Made by a program: the position numbers and the translations under genes. A model generated the notes under the pieces. That model saw only the letters and a list, made by a program, of their open reading frames with translations, did no database searches and was not told the origin of the DNA. A DNA stretch of 64,000 nt from DAOPXV01 sp964551445. GTDB lineage: Bacteria; Muiribacteriota; UBA9980. This document shows, piece after piece, positions 24,872-35,600 of the stretch (the first letter of the stretch is position 1; the number at the start of each line of letters is the position of its first letter). Location: contig CAZKCG010000008.1 in the NCBI GenBank assembly GCA_964551445.1, forward strand, positions 1 through 64,000. The letters run 5' to 3'.

Positions 24872-25824
24872 AAGGTTCTCCGTACTTTTTTCAGATTCAG
24901 GTTGAAATAAAATCTGCTTCCGACGCTAAGTTCGTTTTCAACCGATATTCCGTTTCCGCTTATAAGTTTGACTATGGCTTCGGAAAGAGGAAGAATGGTT
25001 TCCGAACCGCTTATCTTATTTGTCAATTTAATGGTTGAGCGGAAAAAAGGCTTGAATATCCGGTCCCATGCTATGACGGGCCCGCAGTCCGTTACGATTA
25101 TTGAGATTTCCTCGCCGGCCAAATTTTCTGAAATGCTTTTATATTTAATGGTGATCTTTCCGTTCTCCGTGAATTTTGAAAAATTGCCGAGAAAATTAAT
25201 TATGACCTGTTTTAATTTTCCGGTATCGCCGCTGTATTTTTTTTCGTTGAGTGAAGATGAAGCAAAAGTTATAAGATCGATACTATCGTCCGATCCCGGC
25301 TCAGATATGGCCAGCGCGTCGTTGATCCTGTTGGTGATCGCGAATTCGCGGCTTTCTAATTCCGCTGATCCCGGTTCTAATTTGAAAAGTTCAAGCACGC
25401 CGTTAACGGCGTCGAGAATATGTTCGCTGCATATCTGGACTTGAAAAAAACTTTTTTTCGGTTCATTATTCGATCTTTCTTCGTTTTCGGTACAGGCATT
25501 ATGCTTTTCAAAAAAATCTTTCAATTCTCCGTTTGTGTTATAAAGCAGCGCTTTTGACCGGTTTATTATGCCATGAAATCTCATGAATTTCGAAACGTCG
25601 CCGTTTTCATACTGTTCGGCGGCCGGATCGACGCAGGTTATATAACTTTTTATGTCGCATTCCCACATGGCGTCCGGCATGCTGTCGCCAAATAATTTTT
25701 GCCTGTTTGGCTGATCAATATATTCTTTGCTTTTTAAAGTGCTTTCTTCATTGGGGGCAGGTTTTAAATAATTGACCACCGTTTGAGTTTTTTCGATTAA
25801 ATTGTTCGGATAAAGATTTAACAT
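24868..25824 (-). CDS. Degenerate histidine-kinase-like protein
   Basis: A protein of 318 residues with a C-terminal HATPase-like domain (about 190-318). The N-box is NFLGNFSKFTENG, keeping one Asn. The G1 box reads DCGPVIAWDRIF and lacks the usual DxGxGI, and no intact G2 glycines are seen. The dimerisation helix, where SHEIRTPMN would stand, reads RFHGIINRS. ATP binding and autophosphorylation are therefore doubtful. The ATG at 25824 has AAGGG eight bases upstream; a GTG at 25863 is an alternative. It overlaps the response regulator gene by four bases, so the two act together. Confidence 0.65.
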   Translation of the reverse strand: MLNLYPNNLIEKTQTVVNYLKPAPNEESTLKSKEYIDQPNRQKLFGDSMPDAMWECDIKSYITCVDPAAEQYENGDVSKFMRFHGIINRSKALLYNTNGELKDFFEKHNACTENEERSNNEPKKSFFQVQICSEHILDAVNGVLELFKLEPGSAELESREFAITNRINDALAISEPGSDDSIDLITFASSSLNEKKYSGDTGKLKQVIINFLGNFSKFTENGKITIKYKSISENLAGEEISIIVTDCGPVIAWDRIFKPFFRSTIKLTNKISGSETILPLSEAIVKLISGNGISVENELSVGSRFYFNLNLKKVRRTF

Positions 25825-25907
25825 GCCGATCACCCTTAATTGCCCTTTCCTGTTTTTAAACACTTTTTGTATCAGCTCTGATTTTTAAAAAAATAAAATG
25901 CCGATCA

Positions 25908-25934
25908 CATGCATTTGCTTTTGCATAATGCATG
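25908..25934 (-). terminator. Hairpin between the sigma-54 activator and the kinase-like gene
   Basis: CATGCATTTGC pairs with GCATAATGCATG with one bulged base. On the minus strand it is followed within a few bases by a T-rich run. It may end the sigma-54 activator transcript, which would make the downstream kinase/regulator pair a separate unit. Confidence 0.45.
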
Positions 25935-26025
25935 CCGTGAAAGTGTAATAAAATTGAGTAGTTCAGTGAGGGCCCGTTCCGGGTGCGGATAAATCACATA
26001 AAAAGTAATGAAAAGAAATATAGAA

Positions 26026-28815
26026 TTAATCAGTGATGCCGAATTTTTTCATAAGGCGCCAGAGCGTCACACGGCTTGTGTTAAGGGCTTTTGCGGTATT
26101 ATTTTTATTATATTTTTGTTTTGTTAGAACTTTTATTAAATTTTCTTTGGTGATCCCGTTTATTTTACATATTGTTTCATCATCGGCGTTAACGGCTTTA
26201 CGATTTGTTTCATCGTTATGTGTTTCGTCTTTACATATTGTTGCATGATCGGTATTGTTTTTGATCGCGCCATTTTCAGCGGGAATTACATTGCCTTGTA
26301 AAACCGCGGTTTTTGAAACGCTTGTATTATTGGCGCCGTCGATCAATTGATTATAGAAAGCGGCATATTCTTCAGGCAGGTCGGCGAGTTTTATTTTATC
26401 GTCCTTGCAAAGTATATATGCGTATTCAAGCATATTATATAATTCTCTCGCGTTGCCGGGGAAATCGTAACATCTTAAAATCGTGCGGACCTCGTCGGAA
26501 AACTTATTGATATTTTTGTTATCCTTGACGTTAAGCTTATTGATGAAGCTATTCGCGAGCAGTTCCAGATCTTCCCTGCGTTCGCGAAGCGGCGGTATAT
26601 TGATATAGACCACCCGCAGCCGGTAATACAGGTCTTCTCTGAATTTACCTTCCGAAACAAGCATTTTGAGATTTTTATTGGTGGCCGCTATAAGCCTGAA
26701 GTTTACTTTAACGGTGCCGGTCGAACCGAGCGGCTCGAAGCATTTTTCCTCGATTACTCTTAATAATTTCACCTGCAGATGCAGCGGCATTTCGCCGATC
26801 TCATCCAGAAATATAGTTCCGTTATCGGCCGCTAAAAATTTTCCGGGTTTATCTTTTTTCGCGTCCGTGAAAGCGCCTTTCGTGTATCCGAAAAGCTCAG
26901 ATTCAAGAAGTGTTTCTGGAAGAGCTCCGCAGTTTATGACGACGAAGGGGCCGTCGCGCCTAGCGGAAAGATTATGGGCAGTTCTGGCTATAAGGCTCTT
27001 GCCGGTCCCGGACGGGCCCTCGATCATGATGTTGCTGTCGCATTCGGAGATCGAAGGGAGTATCTCAAAGATAGACTGCATATATTCGCTTTTTCCTACG
27101 ATGTCCCCGAGCGTATAATTTTTTGAGATCTCTTTTTTTACGAGCTCGAATTGTTTTTCAAGCTCTACTTTTTCAGTGATATCCGTTACCAGCGCTATTT
27201 TTCCCGTGGTGTTTCCTTCGCGGTCGGTCAGAAATGAGGTCGATACAGTTACATATACCATTTTCCCGTTTTTATGCTTGAACTGGCTTTCGTGCTGCCT
27301 GAGGCTTCCCTGAGTTATCTTCGAAAAAATTCCGTGCAGCGAGGATAGCGATTCTTCGTGTATGAATTCGCTGATATTTTTAGTTCCGATCTCACTGATG
27401 GTATAACCGATCATATCCGCCATCTGCTGGTTCAGATAGATCGTGTTTCCTTCGTTATTGACGACCCAGAACCCTTCGCTCGATATTTCGATCAGTTCGT
27501 GATATCGTTTTTCGCTCTCCTGAAGGGCGTTTTCAATATTGATCCTCTCGCTTATATCACTGATCAATATCAATAAAGCGGGTTTTTCAAGAAATTCCGT
27601 CAGACTCGCTTTTATTTCTACGGGAAAAATAGTTCCGTCTTTAGTTAAATAATGAGATTCATATACGGTCTTTCCTGATTTGACAAGATTTTTAAGATGA
27701 TGGTCTATATCCTGACGATGATTCTCGGCATTGATATCTTTGAGGGTCATTTTTAATATTTCGTCTTTTTCGTATTTTAATTTCTGGCATGCGTATTCAT
27801 TGACCTCGAGTATTTTTCCGGAAAGGTCGGTGATGATGATCGAGTCGTTGATGGACGCGAATATTTTCCTGAGTTTTATCTCGGCCTCGATTATTATGTT
27901 TTCCGCTTTTTTCCGCTCGGTTATATTTGAGAACAATCCCAGCATGCAGATAGGCCTGCCCGCCGCGTCCGATATCAGATTTACCGAGGCCTGTGCGTCG
28001 AATATTTCGCCGTCTTTACGCCGCGCGACAAGCTCTCCGCTCCAGCTTCCGTGATAGCGGATCGTCTCGATGAATTCTGAAGTTTTTTCGCCCTCGCTCC
28101 AGAAATCCGGGGCCGATTTTCCGCACACTTCAGCCGTACTGTTATATCCCCACATATCAAGAAACGCCGGATTCGCGTAATTGAGAAACCCTTTCAGATC
28201 GGAAATGGAAATAGCGTTCAAAGATGACTCTATCGCCAGATCCTTAACCCGGAGTTCGTTTTCGAGAAGTTTTTGAGCCGTGATGTCGTTTATCATGACA
28301 CGGTAGACATGCGCGCCGTCTGTGTCCTTTGTGTTATTTATTTTCAGCCTTGCCCAGAATATCGCGCCGTCCTGTTTCATCATCCGGAGTTCGTAGTCCT
28401 GGGGATCGCCGGTATCGAGAAGTTTTTTATGATGGTGATAGTAGATCTTCTGATCTTCAGAGTGAATAAAACGCGTGATAGGCCGCTTTACAAGCGCGCT
28501 GCGGGCCATGTCCAAAAGGCTTGCCGCCGTGAGATTGGCTTCAAGGATCAGCCCTTTTTCCGAGAGCGTGCAGTAGCCCGCCGGCGCCATATCATAGAGA
28601 TCGAAATAGCGTTCCCGTGCGGCGGTAATTTCCGCCTGAACCCTGCAAAGTTCCTCGTTCTGCATGTTCAGTTCGATCTGGTGCACACGCAGGTCATGGA
28701 GCGTCCGCCGGGTTTCTTCAGGTGACATGGACTTGAAATCCTCGAGCTCGATGTTTCTGGCGTCTTCCTCTGCGCGCCGTCGGAGTTCTTCCGTTCTGTT
28801 ATCCTTGCTAGCCAT
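26026..28815 (-). CDS. Sigma-54-dependent activator with four PAS domains
   Basis: A 929-residue regulator. Four PAS domains cover about 68-182, 190-300, 310-425 and 430-550. The AAA+ domain (about 570-800) has Walker A GPSGTGKS near 600, Walker B FLDEIGE near 670 and the sigma-54 contact loop GAFTDA in place of the commoner GAFTGA. The C-terminus (about 888-928) is a Fis-type helix-turn-helix (NTAKALNTSRVTLWRLMKKF). It has no receiver or membrane domain, so signals must come through the PAS domains. The ATG at 28815 has GGAGG eight bases upstream; a longer frame from 28878 would run into the upstream gene. It follows the CheB-CheR-PAS gene by 20 bases. Confidence 0.9.
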   Translation of the reverse strand: MASKDNRTEELRRRAEEDARNIELEDFKSMSPEETRRTLHDLRVHQIELNMQNEELCRVQAEITAARERYFDLYDMAPAGYCTLSEKGLILEANLTAASLLDMARSALVKRPITRFIHSEDQKIYYHHHKKLLDTGDPQDYELRMMKQDGAIFWARLKINNTKDTDGAHVYRVMINDITAQKLLENELRVKDLAIESSLNAISISDLKGFLNYANPAFLDMWGYNSTAEVCGKSAPDFWSEGEKTSEFIETIRYHGSWSGELVARRKDGEIFDAQASVNLISDAAGRPICMLGLFSNITERKKAENIIIEAEIKLRKIFASINDSIIITDLSGKILEVNEYACQKLKYEKDEILKMTLKDINAENHRQDIDHHLKNLVKSGKTVYESHYLTKDGTIFPVEIKASLTEFLEKPALLILISDISERINIENALQESEKRYHELIEISSEGFWVVNNEGNTIYLNQQMADMIGYTISEIGTKNISEFIHEESLSSLHGIFSKITQGSLRQHESQFKHKNGKMVYVTVSTSFLTDREGNTTGKIALVTDITEKVELEKQFELVKKEISKNYTLGDIVGKSEYMQSIFEILPSISECDSNIMIEGPSGTGKSLIARTAHNLSARRDGPFVVINCGALPETLLESELFGYTKGAFTDAKKDKPGKFLAADNGTIFLDEIGEMPLHLQVKLLRVIEEKCFEPLGSTGTVKVNFRLIAATNKNLKMLVSEGKFREDLYYRLRVVYINIPPLRERREDLELLANSFINKLNVKDNKNINKFSDEVRTILRCYDFPGNARELYNMLEYAYILCKDDKIKLADLPEEYAAFYNQLIDGANNTSVSKTAVLQGNVIPAENGAIKNNTDHATICKDETHNDETNRKAVNADDETICKINGITKENLIKVLTKQKYNKNNTAKALNTSRVTLWRLMKKFGITD

Positions 28816-28835
28816 TGGTAAATTACCTCCGGATA

Positions 28836-31800
28836 TTAATGTCTTCGTCCGATGATGTCGATGTTCATGCCGAACCACTTCACGATGCGGCCGTTCGCGT
28901 CGCGTAAAGCCGTGGCGCGCGTTTCGAACCAGCGATAGTCGCCGCTGTGATGGAGAATGCGGAATTCCGTTTCAAAATGTTCCCCGGTCGCTATCACCTT
29001 GTTCCACGCCGTCATAAGCGCGCTCCGGTCATCCGGATGGACGTATTCGAGCCATCCGAAACCAACCAGCTTCGTTTCCGGAGCTCCGCTGAATTCGATC
29101 CATTTCGGGCTGAGATAATCGTAGAGCCCGTCGGGCCGGCATGTCCATACAAGCTGGGGCAGGCATTCCGCCATTTGCCGGAAGCCGGACTCGCTTGCCA
29201 TGAGGGCCGTCTGCGCTTTCTTCGTCTCGGCGATATCGACAAAGGTGAGCACCGTTCCCTCGATCGAATTTTCCTGTGTGCGGTATGGCAGAATGCGCAT
29301 CATGTACCATACGCCAGCCCGCGTCTGCACTTCGATCTCTTTTGGAATAAGGCTGTCCTGAACTGCCTGCATGTCCGCCACAAGGTTGTCGTATCCTGAC
29401 AGATTGGAGACTATATGTCCCACGGGCCTTCCGATATCTCCCGGGATGAGGTTGATGATGCGGGTGACGGTTGGCGTGAACCGCAGGATGCGCATTTGAA
29501 AATCAACGAAAACGGTTCCGATCCCGGTGCCCGCCAGGAGATTATTCATGTCATTATTTACCCGCGTCAGTTCCGATACCTTGGCCTGAAGTTCCGCGTT
29601 GACCGTGAGCAGTTCCTCGTTGAGCGACTGAAGCTCTTCTTTGGATGTTTCCAGTTCCTCATTGGTGGACTGAAATTCTTCATTGATGGACTGCATCTCT
29701 TCATTCGAGGATCTGAGTTCTTCGTTGAGCGTCTGAAGGTGCTCTTCCTTTACCTGCAGTTCCTGTCTGAGCGTCGCGATATCCGCGTCCGTGTATAGTT
29801 CCGTAAGGGATTTAGTTATTTTCGAAGTTTTAACGGCATGCGTGACCGATGCGTGCGTTGCCTGTCCGGGTTCGAAATGCGCTGACTGTTCCAGTATCAC
29901 AAGATACAGCGGCATTGTGGCAATGCCGGCCGCTACTGGGCAGACGGTCAGATTGACCATGGTGAAATCGCCGTTGGTTTTAACGCGCAGGCCGTTCGAA
30001 CGCACGGGCTCCATGCCGGTCGCGGCTTTTTGCATCGCTTTGTTGAGTTCGCGCTGCAATCCTTCACGGGCCATCTTGAAGATGTTGTTGACGCCCGACT
30101 CGCCCTGCGACGGCTCGAAATACATTCCGGTTCGTCCGTGGAGATAGAGTATGTCGCCCCGGGCGTTGACGAGCGCTCCGGCCGGAACGGCATGTTTCAA
30201 GAGCGTCTGTTCGGTCAGTTCGCGCAGCAGAAGCTTTCTGGGGCCGGCCATCTTTACGGCCGCGGGCATCATCGTGTCCGCGGTATTCAACGGTTGAAGA
30301 AGTTTGTCGAGCGTCGTGCTCTGCGTGCTGTGAAAAGCTTCTTTTTTTCGATATATTTTTAATTTGTGGTCCAGCGAAGAAAAAAGATCGATGAAATCGC
30401 CGACGGTCTCGGCGATGCCGAGAAACAGAAAACCTTCCGGTAACAAAGCTTTATGAAAGAGTGGAATGAGTTTTTTCTGCAGTTCTCCATCCATATAGAT
30501 CATTAGATTCCGGCAGCTGATAAGGTCGAGTTTGGAAAACGGCGGGTCTTTGATAAGATTCTGTTCGGAAAAAATCAGCATGTCGCGGATATTTTTATGG
30601 ATCCTGAATGAAACGCCGTCAGGCTCGGGCAGAAAAAAGCGTTTCATCCGGTCCGGCGATACGTCCGCGCAGGCGAAGGCCGGATATATGCCGATACGGG
30701 CCGCGGCGATCGCCCGGCTGTCAATATCGGTGGCAAAGACCTGGATCTTATAGTTCTGTTTGGATCCTTCCAGGCGTTCCTGCAGAAGGATGGCGAGAGA
30801 ATATGCTTCCTCGCCGGTGGAACATCCCGGCGACCAGACGCGGATCGTGGAACCTGACGGTTTGCTATTGAAAAGTTTTGGAATTACTTGTTCTTCAAGC
30901 ATTTTGAAAGCCTCGGCGTCGCGGAAAAAATTGGTCACGCCTATCAATAGGTCGCGAAACAGCGCTTCGACCTCCGCCGGCGTCTGCTGCAGAAATCTGA
31001 CGTAGGCGTCCATCGTTTCGATCTGGTGAACTGCCATGCGTCTTTTAATGCGCCGCTGAACGGTGCTCGATTTGTACTGGGAAAAATCGTGATTGGTGCA
31101 GGCGCGTAAAAGCATCATGATCTTATTGAACGCGTTCTCGGTTCCGGCCCGCGTTACGGATATGGTTTTTTTAGATTTATCCATGGCGTAGGCCATATAG
31201 GCGATGAGCCGGGCGGGCATCTCGGCCGGCGGAAGCTCGTAGTCGACAAGGCCCGTGGCTATGGCGCTGCGGGGCATGCCGTCGTATTCCGTCGATTCGG
31301 GGCTCTGAGCGATGACCATGCCGCCCTCGGCCTTGATGGCGCGCAAGCCCTGAGTGCCGTCGCAGCCGGTGCCTGAAAGCACTATACAGATGGCCCGTTC
31401 ATGCTGGTCCTGCGCAAGCGATCTCAGGAAATAATCGATGGTCAGTCTCGGGCCGCGCGGCGAAGCGGATTCTACCAGCTGCAGCGCGCCGTTAAAAAAG
31501 GCCATGTCGCGGTTTGGCGGAATGATATAGACGCAGTTTGGGCGAACCTCCATTCCGTCTTTGACCTCGAAGACCTTCATATGTGTGTATCGCTGAATAA
31601 GTTCGGTGAGAATACTCTTGTGATCAGGCGCCAGATGCTGCACAAGAACGAATGCCATACCCGGATCGGCGCCGGCGGGCATGCCTTTAAAAAAGGCCTC
31701 GAACGCCGCCAGTCCTCCGGCCGACGCGCCAATGCCGACTATCGGAAAATCCGCCGGGATATTGCCGGTTGTTTGTGGGATCGCGACTGTTTTTTTTGTG

Positions 31801-31877
31801 ATATTCTTCTTTCCGGAAGCCTCGGGAGCGCAAGGCACGATCTCAGCCTTCGCTTTTATTTTTTTTCCTGGTATCAT
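28836..31877 (-). CDS. CheB-CheR-PAS fusion protein
   Basis: A 1013-residue protein. Residues about 44-225 are a CheB-type methylesterase with Ser52 in GASAGG, His81 in QHLAPDHKS and Asp in SGTGCDGTQG. Residues about 255-500 are a CheR-type methyltransferase (TNFFRD and WSPGCSTGEEAYSLA). A coiled coil with repeated NEE motifs covers about 690-775. Two PAS domains follow, and the protein ends at the second (FGMNIDIIGRRH). Fusions of this type often continue into a histidine kinase; this one does not. It may modify a receptor or sense by itself. GGAGG stands before the ATG. It is co-transcribed with the sigma-54 activator, 20 bases downstream. Confidence 0.9.
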   Translation of the reverse strand: MIPGKKIKAKAEIVPCAPEASGKKNITKKTVAIPQTTGNIPADFPIVGIGASAGGLAAFEAFFKGMPAGADPGMAFVLVQHLAPDHKSILTELIQRYTHMKVFEVKDGMEVRPNCVYIIPPNRDMAFFNGALQLVESASPRGPRLTIDYFLRSLAQDQHERAICIVLSGTGCDGTQGLRAIKAEGGMVIAQSPESTEYDGMPRSAIATGLVDYELPPAEMPARLIAYMAYAMDKSKKTISVTRAGTENAFNKIMMLLRACTNHDFSQYKSSTVQRRIKRRMAVHQIETMDAYVRFLQQTPAEVEALFRDLLIGVTNFFRDAEAFKMLEEQVIPKLFNSKPSGSTIRVWSPGCSTGEEAYSLAILLQERLEGSKQNYKIQVFATDIDSRAIAAARIGIYPAFACADVSPDRMKRFFLPEPDGVSFRIHKNIRDMLIFSEQNLIKDPPFSKLDLISCRNLMIYMDGELQKKLIPLFHKALLPEGFLFLGIAETVGDFIDLFSSLDHKLKIYRKKEAFHSTQSTTLDKLLQPLNTADTMMPAAVKMAGPRKLLLRELTEQTLLKHAVPAGALVNARGDILYLHGRTGMYFEPSQGESGVNNIFKMAREGLQRELNKAMQKAATGMEPVRSNGLRVKTNGDFTMVNLTVCPVAAGIATMPLYLVILEQSAHFEPGQATHASVTHAVKTSKITKSLTELYTDADIATLRQELQVKEEHLQTLNEELRSSNEEMQSINEEFQSTNEELETSKEELQSLNEELLTVNAELQAKVSELTRVNNDMNNLLAGTGIGTVFVDFQMRILRFTPTVTRIINLIPGDIGRPVGHIVSNLSGYDNLVADMQAVQDSLIPKEIEVQTRAGVWYMMRILPYRTQENSIEGTVLTFVDIAETKKAQTALMASESGFRQMAECLPQLVWTCRPDGLYDYLSPKWIEFSGAPETKLVGFGWLEYVHPDDRSALMTAWNKVIATGEHFETEFRILHHSGDYRWFETRATALRDANGRIVKWFGMNIDIIGRRH

Positions 31878-31957
31878 ACTGGCCTCCAGTGCCGATCAAA
31901 TTATTAATGATCCTTAGAAGAGAATGATACAGAATAAAGCGCATAAAGTCAAGATAT

Positions 31958-31993
31958 GAAATAGTAAAAGAAATAGTAAAAGAAATAGTAAAA
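31958..31993. repeat. Three tandem copies of a 12-bp unit
   Basis: GAAATAGTAAAA occurs three times head to tail (31958-31969, 31970-31981, 31982-31993). The third copy runs into the stem of the terminator at 31988-32027, whose arm begins GTAAAAG. Confidence 0.85.
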
Positions 31994-32027
31994 GCGGAGG
32001 CTATGGATCCATAACCTCCGCTTTTAC
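31988..32027 (-). terminator. 20-bp near-perfect inverted repeat after the 32046 gene
   Basis: Arms 31988-32007 and 32008-32027 pair in 19 of 20 positions and meet at a GGATCC centre with no loop. It follows the stop at 32046. On the minus strand it is followed by TATTTCTTTTAC runs, so it is a terminator, or possibly a cruciform/operator. Confidence 0.65.
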
Positions 32028-32045
32028 AGATATTTTCTCCGTTTT

Positions 32046-32378
32046 CTACTGGAGCGAGTTCATGATGTTTTGCAAATTGAATGGGTCCGCCGATCCGGCT
32101 GCGCCTGAGCTTCCTTTTAACATTCCTGTCAGCATCTGCGTGAGTTCCATGGCTTCCTGGTCGCTCATGGGTTTCGCCGTGCCGGGAGCTTTCGCGTGCT
32201 CGTTGACCGAACTGAGGCTGATGGTGTCGTGAGCCGTCTGAAGTGATGTCTGCGAAGCTGCATTGTTTGCGTCCGTCTGTTTTGTGGCGTCCGCCTTCGC
32301 GCGCGCGTTGATCTCTTCCGTAACGCTTCTGAACTGGACATTCATTCCGCCTGATAAACCGTCGATCGATATGCTCAT
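32046..32378 (-). CDS. Small unknown protein, polar and Ala/Gln/Ser-rich
   Basis: A 110-residue protein starting MSISIDGLSGGMNVQFRSVT, with a charged Ala/Lys-rich centre and a tail of LTQMLTGMLKGSSG and NLQNIMNSLQ. It has no signal peptide, Cys or membrane span. The polar, low-complexity composition with an amphipathic start is seen in small flagellar or secretion-associated proteins, but this is only an impression. AGGAGG precedes the ATG. It is a monocistronic unit bounded by terminator-like hairpins at 31988 and by a 228-base gap upstream. Confidence 0.6.
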   Translation of the reverse strand: MSISIDGLSGGMNVQFRSVTEEINARAKADATKQTDANNAASQTSLQTAHDTISLSSVNEHAKAPGTAKPMSDQEAMELTQMLTGMLKGSSGAAGSADPFNLQNIMNSLQ

Positions 32379-32514
32379 AAATTCCTCCTGGAAAGTTCTT
32401 AAATTTATATTTTATGTATATTTTCTATTTCAGGGCCGTCCGGGTTTCGTCCCGTTCGGTTTTTTTATTCCCTCAATATACCTATCGGCTTTATTTTTGA
32501 GGAACTTATAGAAA

Positions 32515-32546
32515 AGATCGCGGCGTTATATAAATCGCCGCGATCT
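32515..32546 (-). terminator. Intrinsic terminator after the ankyrin gene
   Basis: An 11-bp perfect stem (32515-32525 with 32536-32546, loop of ten) lies downstream of the stop at 32607. On the minus strand it is followed by TTTTCTAT. It should end the ankyrin operon. Confidence 0.75.
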
Positions 32547-32606
32547 GAATTGAATATTTCAATCATTGATATTAATAGAGTATTTTTAAAATTCATCATT
32601 AAAAGC

Positions 32607-35600
32607 TCATTTTTTAAGTACGACCGCTATATCATTTTTAATTGTCCGCAGCGTTTTGTATATTTTTAGCAGTTCGCGATGTCGGCCGGATCCCGTGAAT
32701 TTCTCCGAAAATCTTCTTCCGGCGTTCGAAACGCTCATTCCGACATCCCAGTCTTCTATGATATCGAGCGCCGTCCGGCCTTTATCATTTTTCGCGGTTA
32801 TATCGCAACCGTTTGCTTTAAGGGTTTTTACGAAGGATGCGAATGTTTCGACCTCGAAAGTGCCGTCAAGAAGAACTTTCCCGGCCATATTATTCTTCAT
32901 TTCGGAAACCGCTTCGTGAAGCGTAACGGCGGTCTTTTTCGACCGTTTCAGTATCATTTCCGCTATGGCGTAATTCTGGCGCGTTATGGCGAACTCCAGC
33001 GGGTCTGGTATCTTCGGGTTGTTATATTCGAGTTTAGCTCCCTTTGTGATGAGAAATTCGGCGATGCCCGGAAGATTTGCGGCTATCGCCCTGTTCAAAG
33101 GAGTTCTTTCAGGATATTCTCCAAAAAAGTATTCGTCGATAGGCGTGTCCGGGCCTATGCCGCTTTCGAAGATCATTTTCAGCAGCCGCTCATTCCCGAG
33201 CGTGAACGCTTTGATCAGAAGCGAATCCAGCTCCCTTTTTTCCCTGCATGACAGGACCGCGTTCGCGCCGCGGAGTATATCAATTATTTCGAATATTTTA
33301 TCGATGACCTTATTTCGGTCGGCGTATCCGATCATTTCCCGGTTTTTATTTTCGAGCACGGTAAGCGCCATGTTCACGGCATAATACATAGGCGTTCCGT
33401 CGCGCTCCGACATTACGTTCACGCCGGCGCCCCGTTCGATGAATTTTTTCAGAAGGTCCGCGTTCATGGTCATGACCATATAATTTATGAGCGTGAACTC
33501 GTACCATTTATTTCTCCCGTCAGCGTAAAACACGACGCTGTTTATCGCGTCGGGATATCTGGCCAGTATCTTTTCTATCAGATAATCCTGGCGCGACGAC
33601 GATAAAAGATAACCTGCAAAGTCTGGAAAATATTTTGAATTTAAGTCGAGCTCGGCGCTTCTTGAGAAAAGTTCGTCGAAAACCTCGAAACTTCTCACTT
33701 CCATCGCTATGTCCAGAGGCGTGCGGCCGTCAGCGTTCTTAGCGTTTATATCCGCGCCGAGGTCGGCGAGCCATCCTGAGATATCGGCCCTTTTTAAGAT
33801 CGCCGCTCTGTGGAGTTCGGGCTGAAGCGAGAAACAGACGCCGAATTTTATATCCATGCCCCTGCCGGATGCGAATTTAGCCCTGGCCGTGGCTTTTTTG
33901 AATTTTTCGATCTCGTCCGCAGCCTTTTTTTTCGAAACGTCAAGCGGCGATACGCCGTTTTTGTCGCCGATCCTCGCATCGGCCCCGTTCGCTTTCAATA
34001 AGTTGACCATTTCCCTGTTATTAAGATCTTCCGCTATGTATAAGGGCGTGCGGCCGTCGCGGTTGCGTGTGTTGATATCCGCTCCAATTGCGATGAGTTC
34101 TTTCATGGCCGCGATGTTTTTTCTCGCCGCCGCGATATGGACGGGACGATCGCCATAGATATTTTCTTTTTCAAATTTCGCTCCGCTGGCTGTCAGCAGT
34201 TTTACCGTTTTTCCATCAGCGCCGCCGGCAGCCGTCATCAGAGGAGTTTCGCGGCATTTGTTCGCGGCTTCAATATCGGCTCCTCTTTTAATGAGAAACG
34301 CGGCGGTTCCGGTTCGCGAATTTGCCGCCGCGATATGAAGCGCCGTGTTGCCTGAAGTATCGCGGCCGTCTATGTCCGCTCCCTTTTCAAGGACCGCTTC
34401 CGCGAACTCCGCCTCTCCGGCCTGGCAGAAAGCGATAAATATAGCGCTTACTTCGGCCGTGCCGCAGGCTTTTATGGCTTCAGGAAAATTTTTGATCAGA
34501 TATCCCGCCGTTTTATATTTATTGAAACTTATCGCCTTTAAAAGCGCTGTCTGATCTGATCTATTCCTTACGCCGAAGTTTGCGCCGGATCGGGCCAGGA
34601 TATCCACCGTCGCGGTCGTTCCGTCCGCCATAGCGTTAAAAAAAGGCGTTTCTCCGTAACTATTCGCCGCGTTGACGCTCGCCCGGTTTGCGACCAATAA
34701 TTTTATCGTTTCATCCATGTCGCTTCGGGAAGCGGCGATATGAAGCGGCGTCGCGCCCGACGAGACCGCGGCGCTAACGCTCGCTCCGGCGTCTATTATG
34801 ATTTTAGCCGCCTTCTGGTTGCCGTACTCGATGGCGGATATAAGAAGCGTCAGGCTTCCTCCGCGATATCTGGCGTCAAGGTCCGCTCCGTTCGCGGCAA
34901 AGGCTTTCAGTAAATTGTTTTTGGAAGATGACAGCGCCATAAATACCGGCGTTTCTCCGGATCTATTCCTCGCGTTGATATCGAGTCCGGCGTTTTTAAA
35001 AATGCCGACGCCTTCGGCCTCGTCCGGAAAATATTCGGACATGTGAAGTATGGTGTTGTCGTTGGTGTCTTTTTTAAAAACATCCGCGCCGTGTTTGATC
35101 AGAGCCCTTACCACCGCGTACCGCTTCATTGAAAGCGCTTTCAGGATATCGTTATCGCCGTAGAATTTATCGTCGCATATTTTCGCTCCGCTTTCAAGGA
35201 GCGTCTCGATAATTTCGGTCCCGATATGGGGCGAAATGATGCATTCGTGTAAAAGTCCTTTATTCAGAGATGTTTCTACCGAATCGTAAATGACGCCTTT
35301 TTCGATCAGCAGTTTCATCATTTTGGCGTCGGCCCTATCGGCCGCTATTTTAAGCGGATGGCTGCCATAGCATGCTTTATTGGCGTCGGCTCCGTTATTT
35401 AAAAGCAGCTCGGCCATTTTAAAATTCTTGTTGCCGACCGCCGCGCCGAGCGGCGTGTTTCCATTGGCCGTCGCCTGGTTGACGCCAGCGCCTTTTTTTA
35501 TGAGAAGTTCCGCTATCTGGTATCTGTTGCACATAACGGCCATCTGAAGCGGGGAGTTTTCGCTTCCGATAACAAGGTCGATATCTTTAATTTTATCTAT

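Noticed and set aside
25824..25863. GTG at 25863 as the kinase-like gene's start
   Set aside because: No ribosome-binding site precedes it, while AAGGG stands eight bases before the ATG at 25824. It stays as an alternative only.
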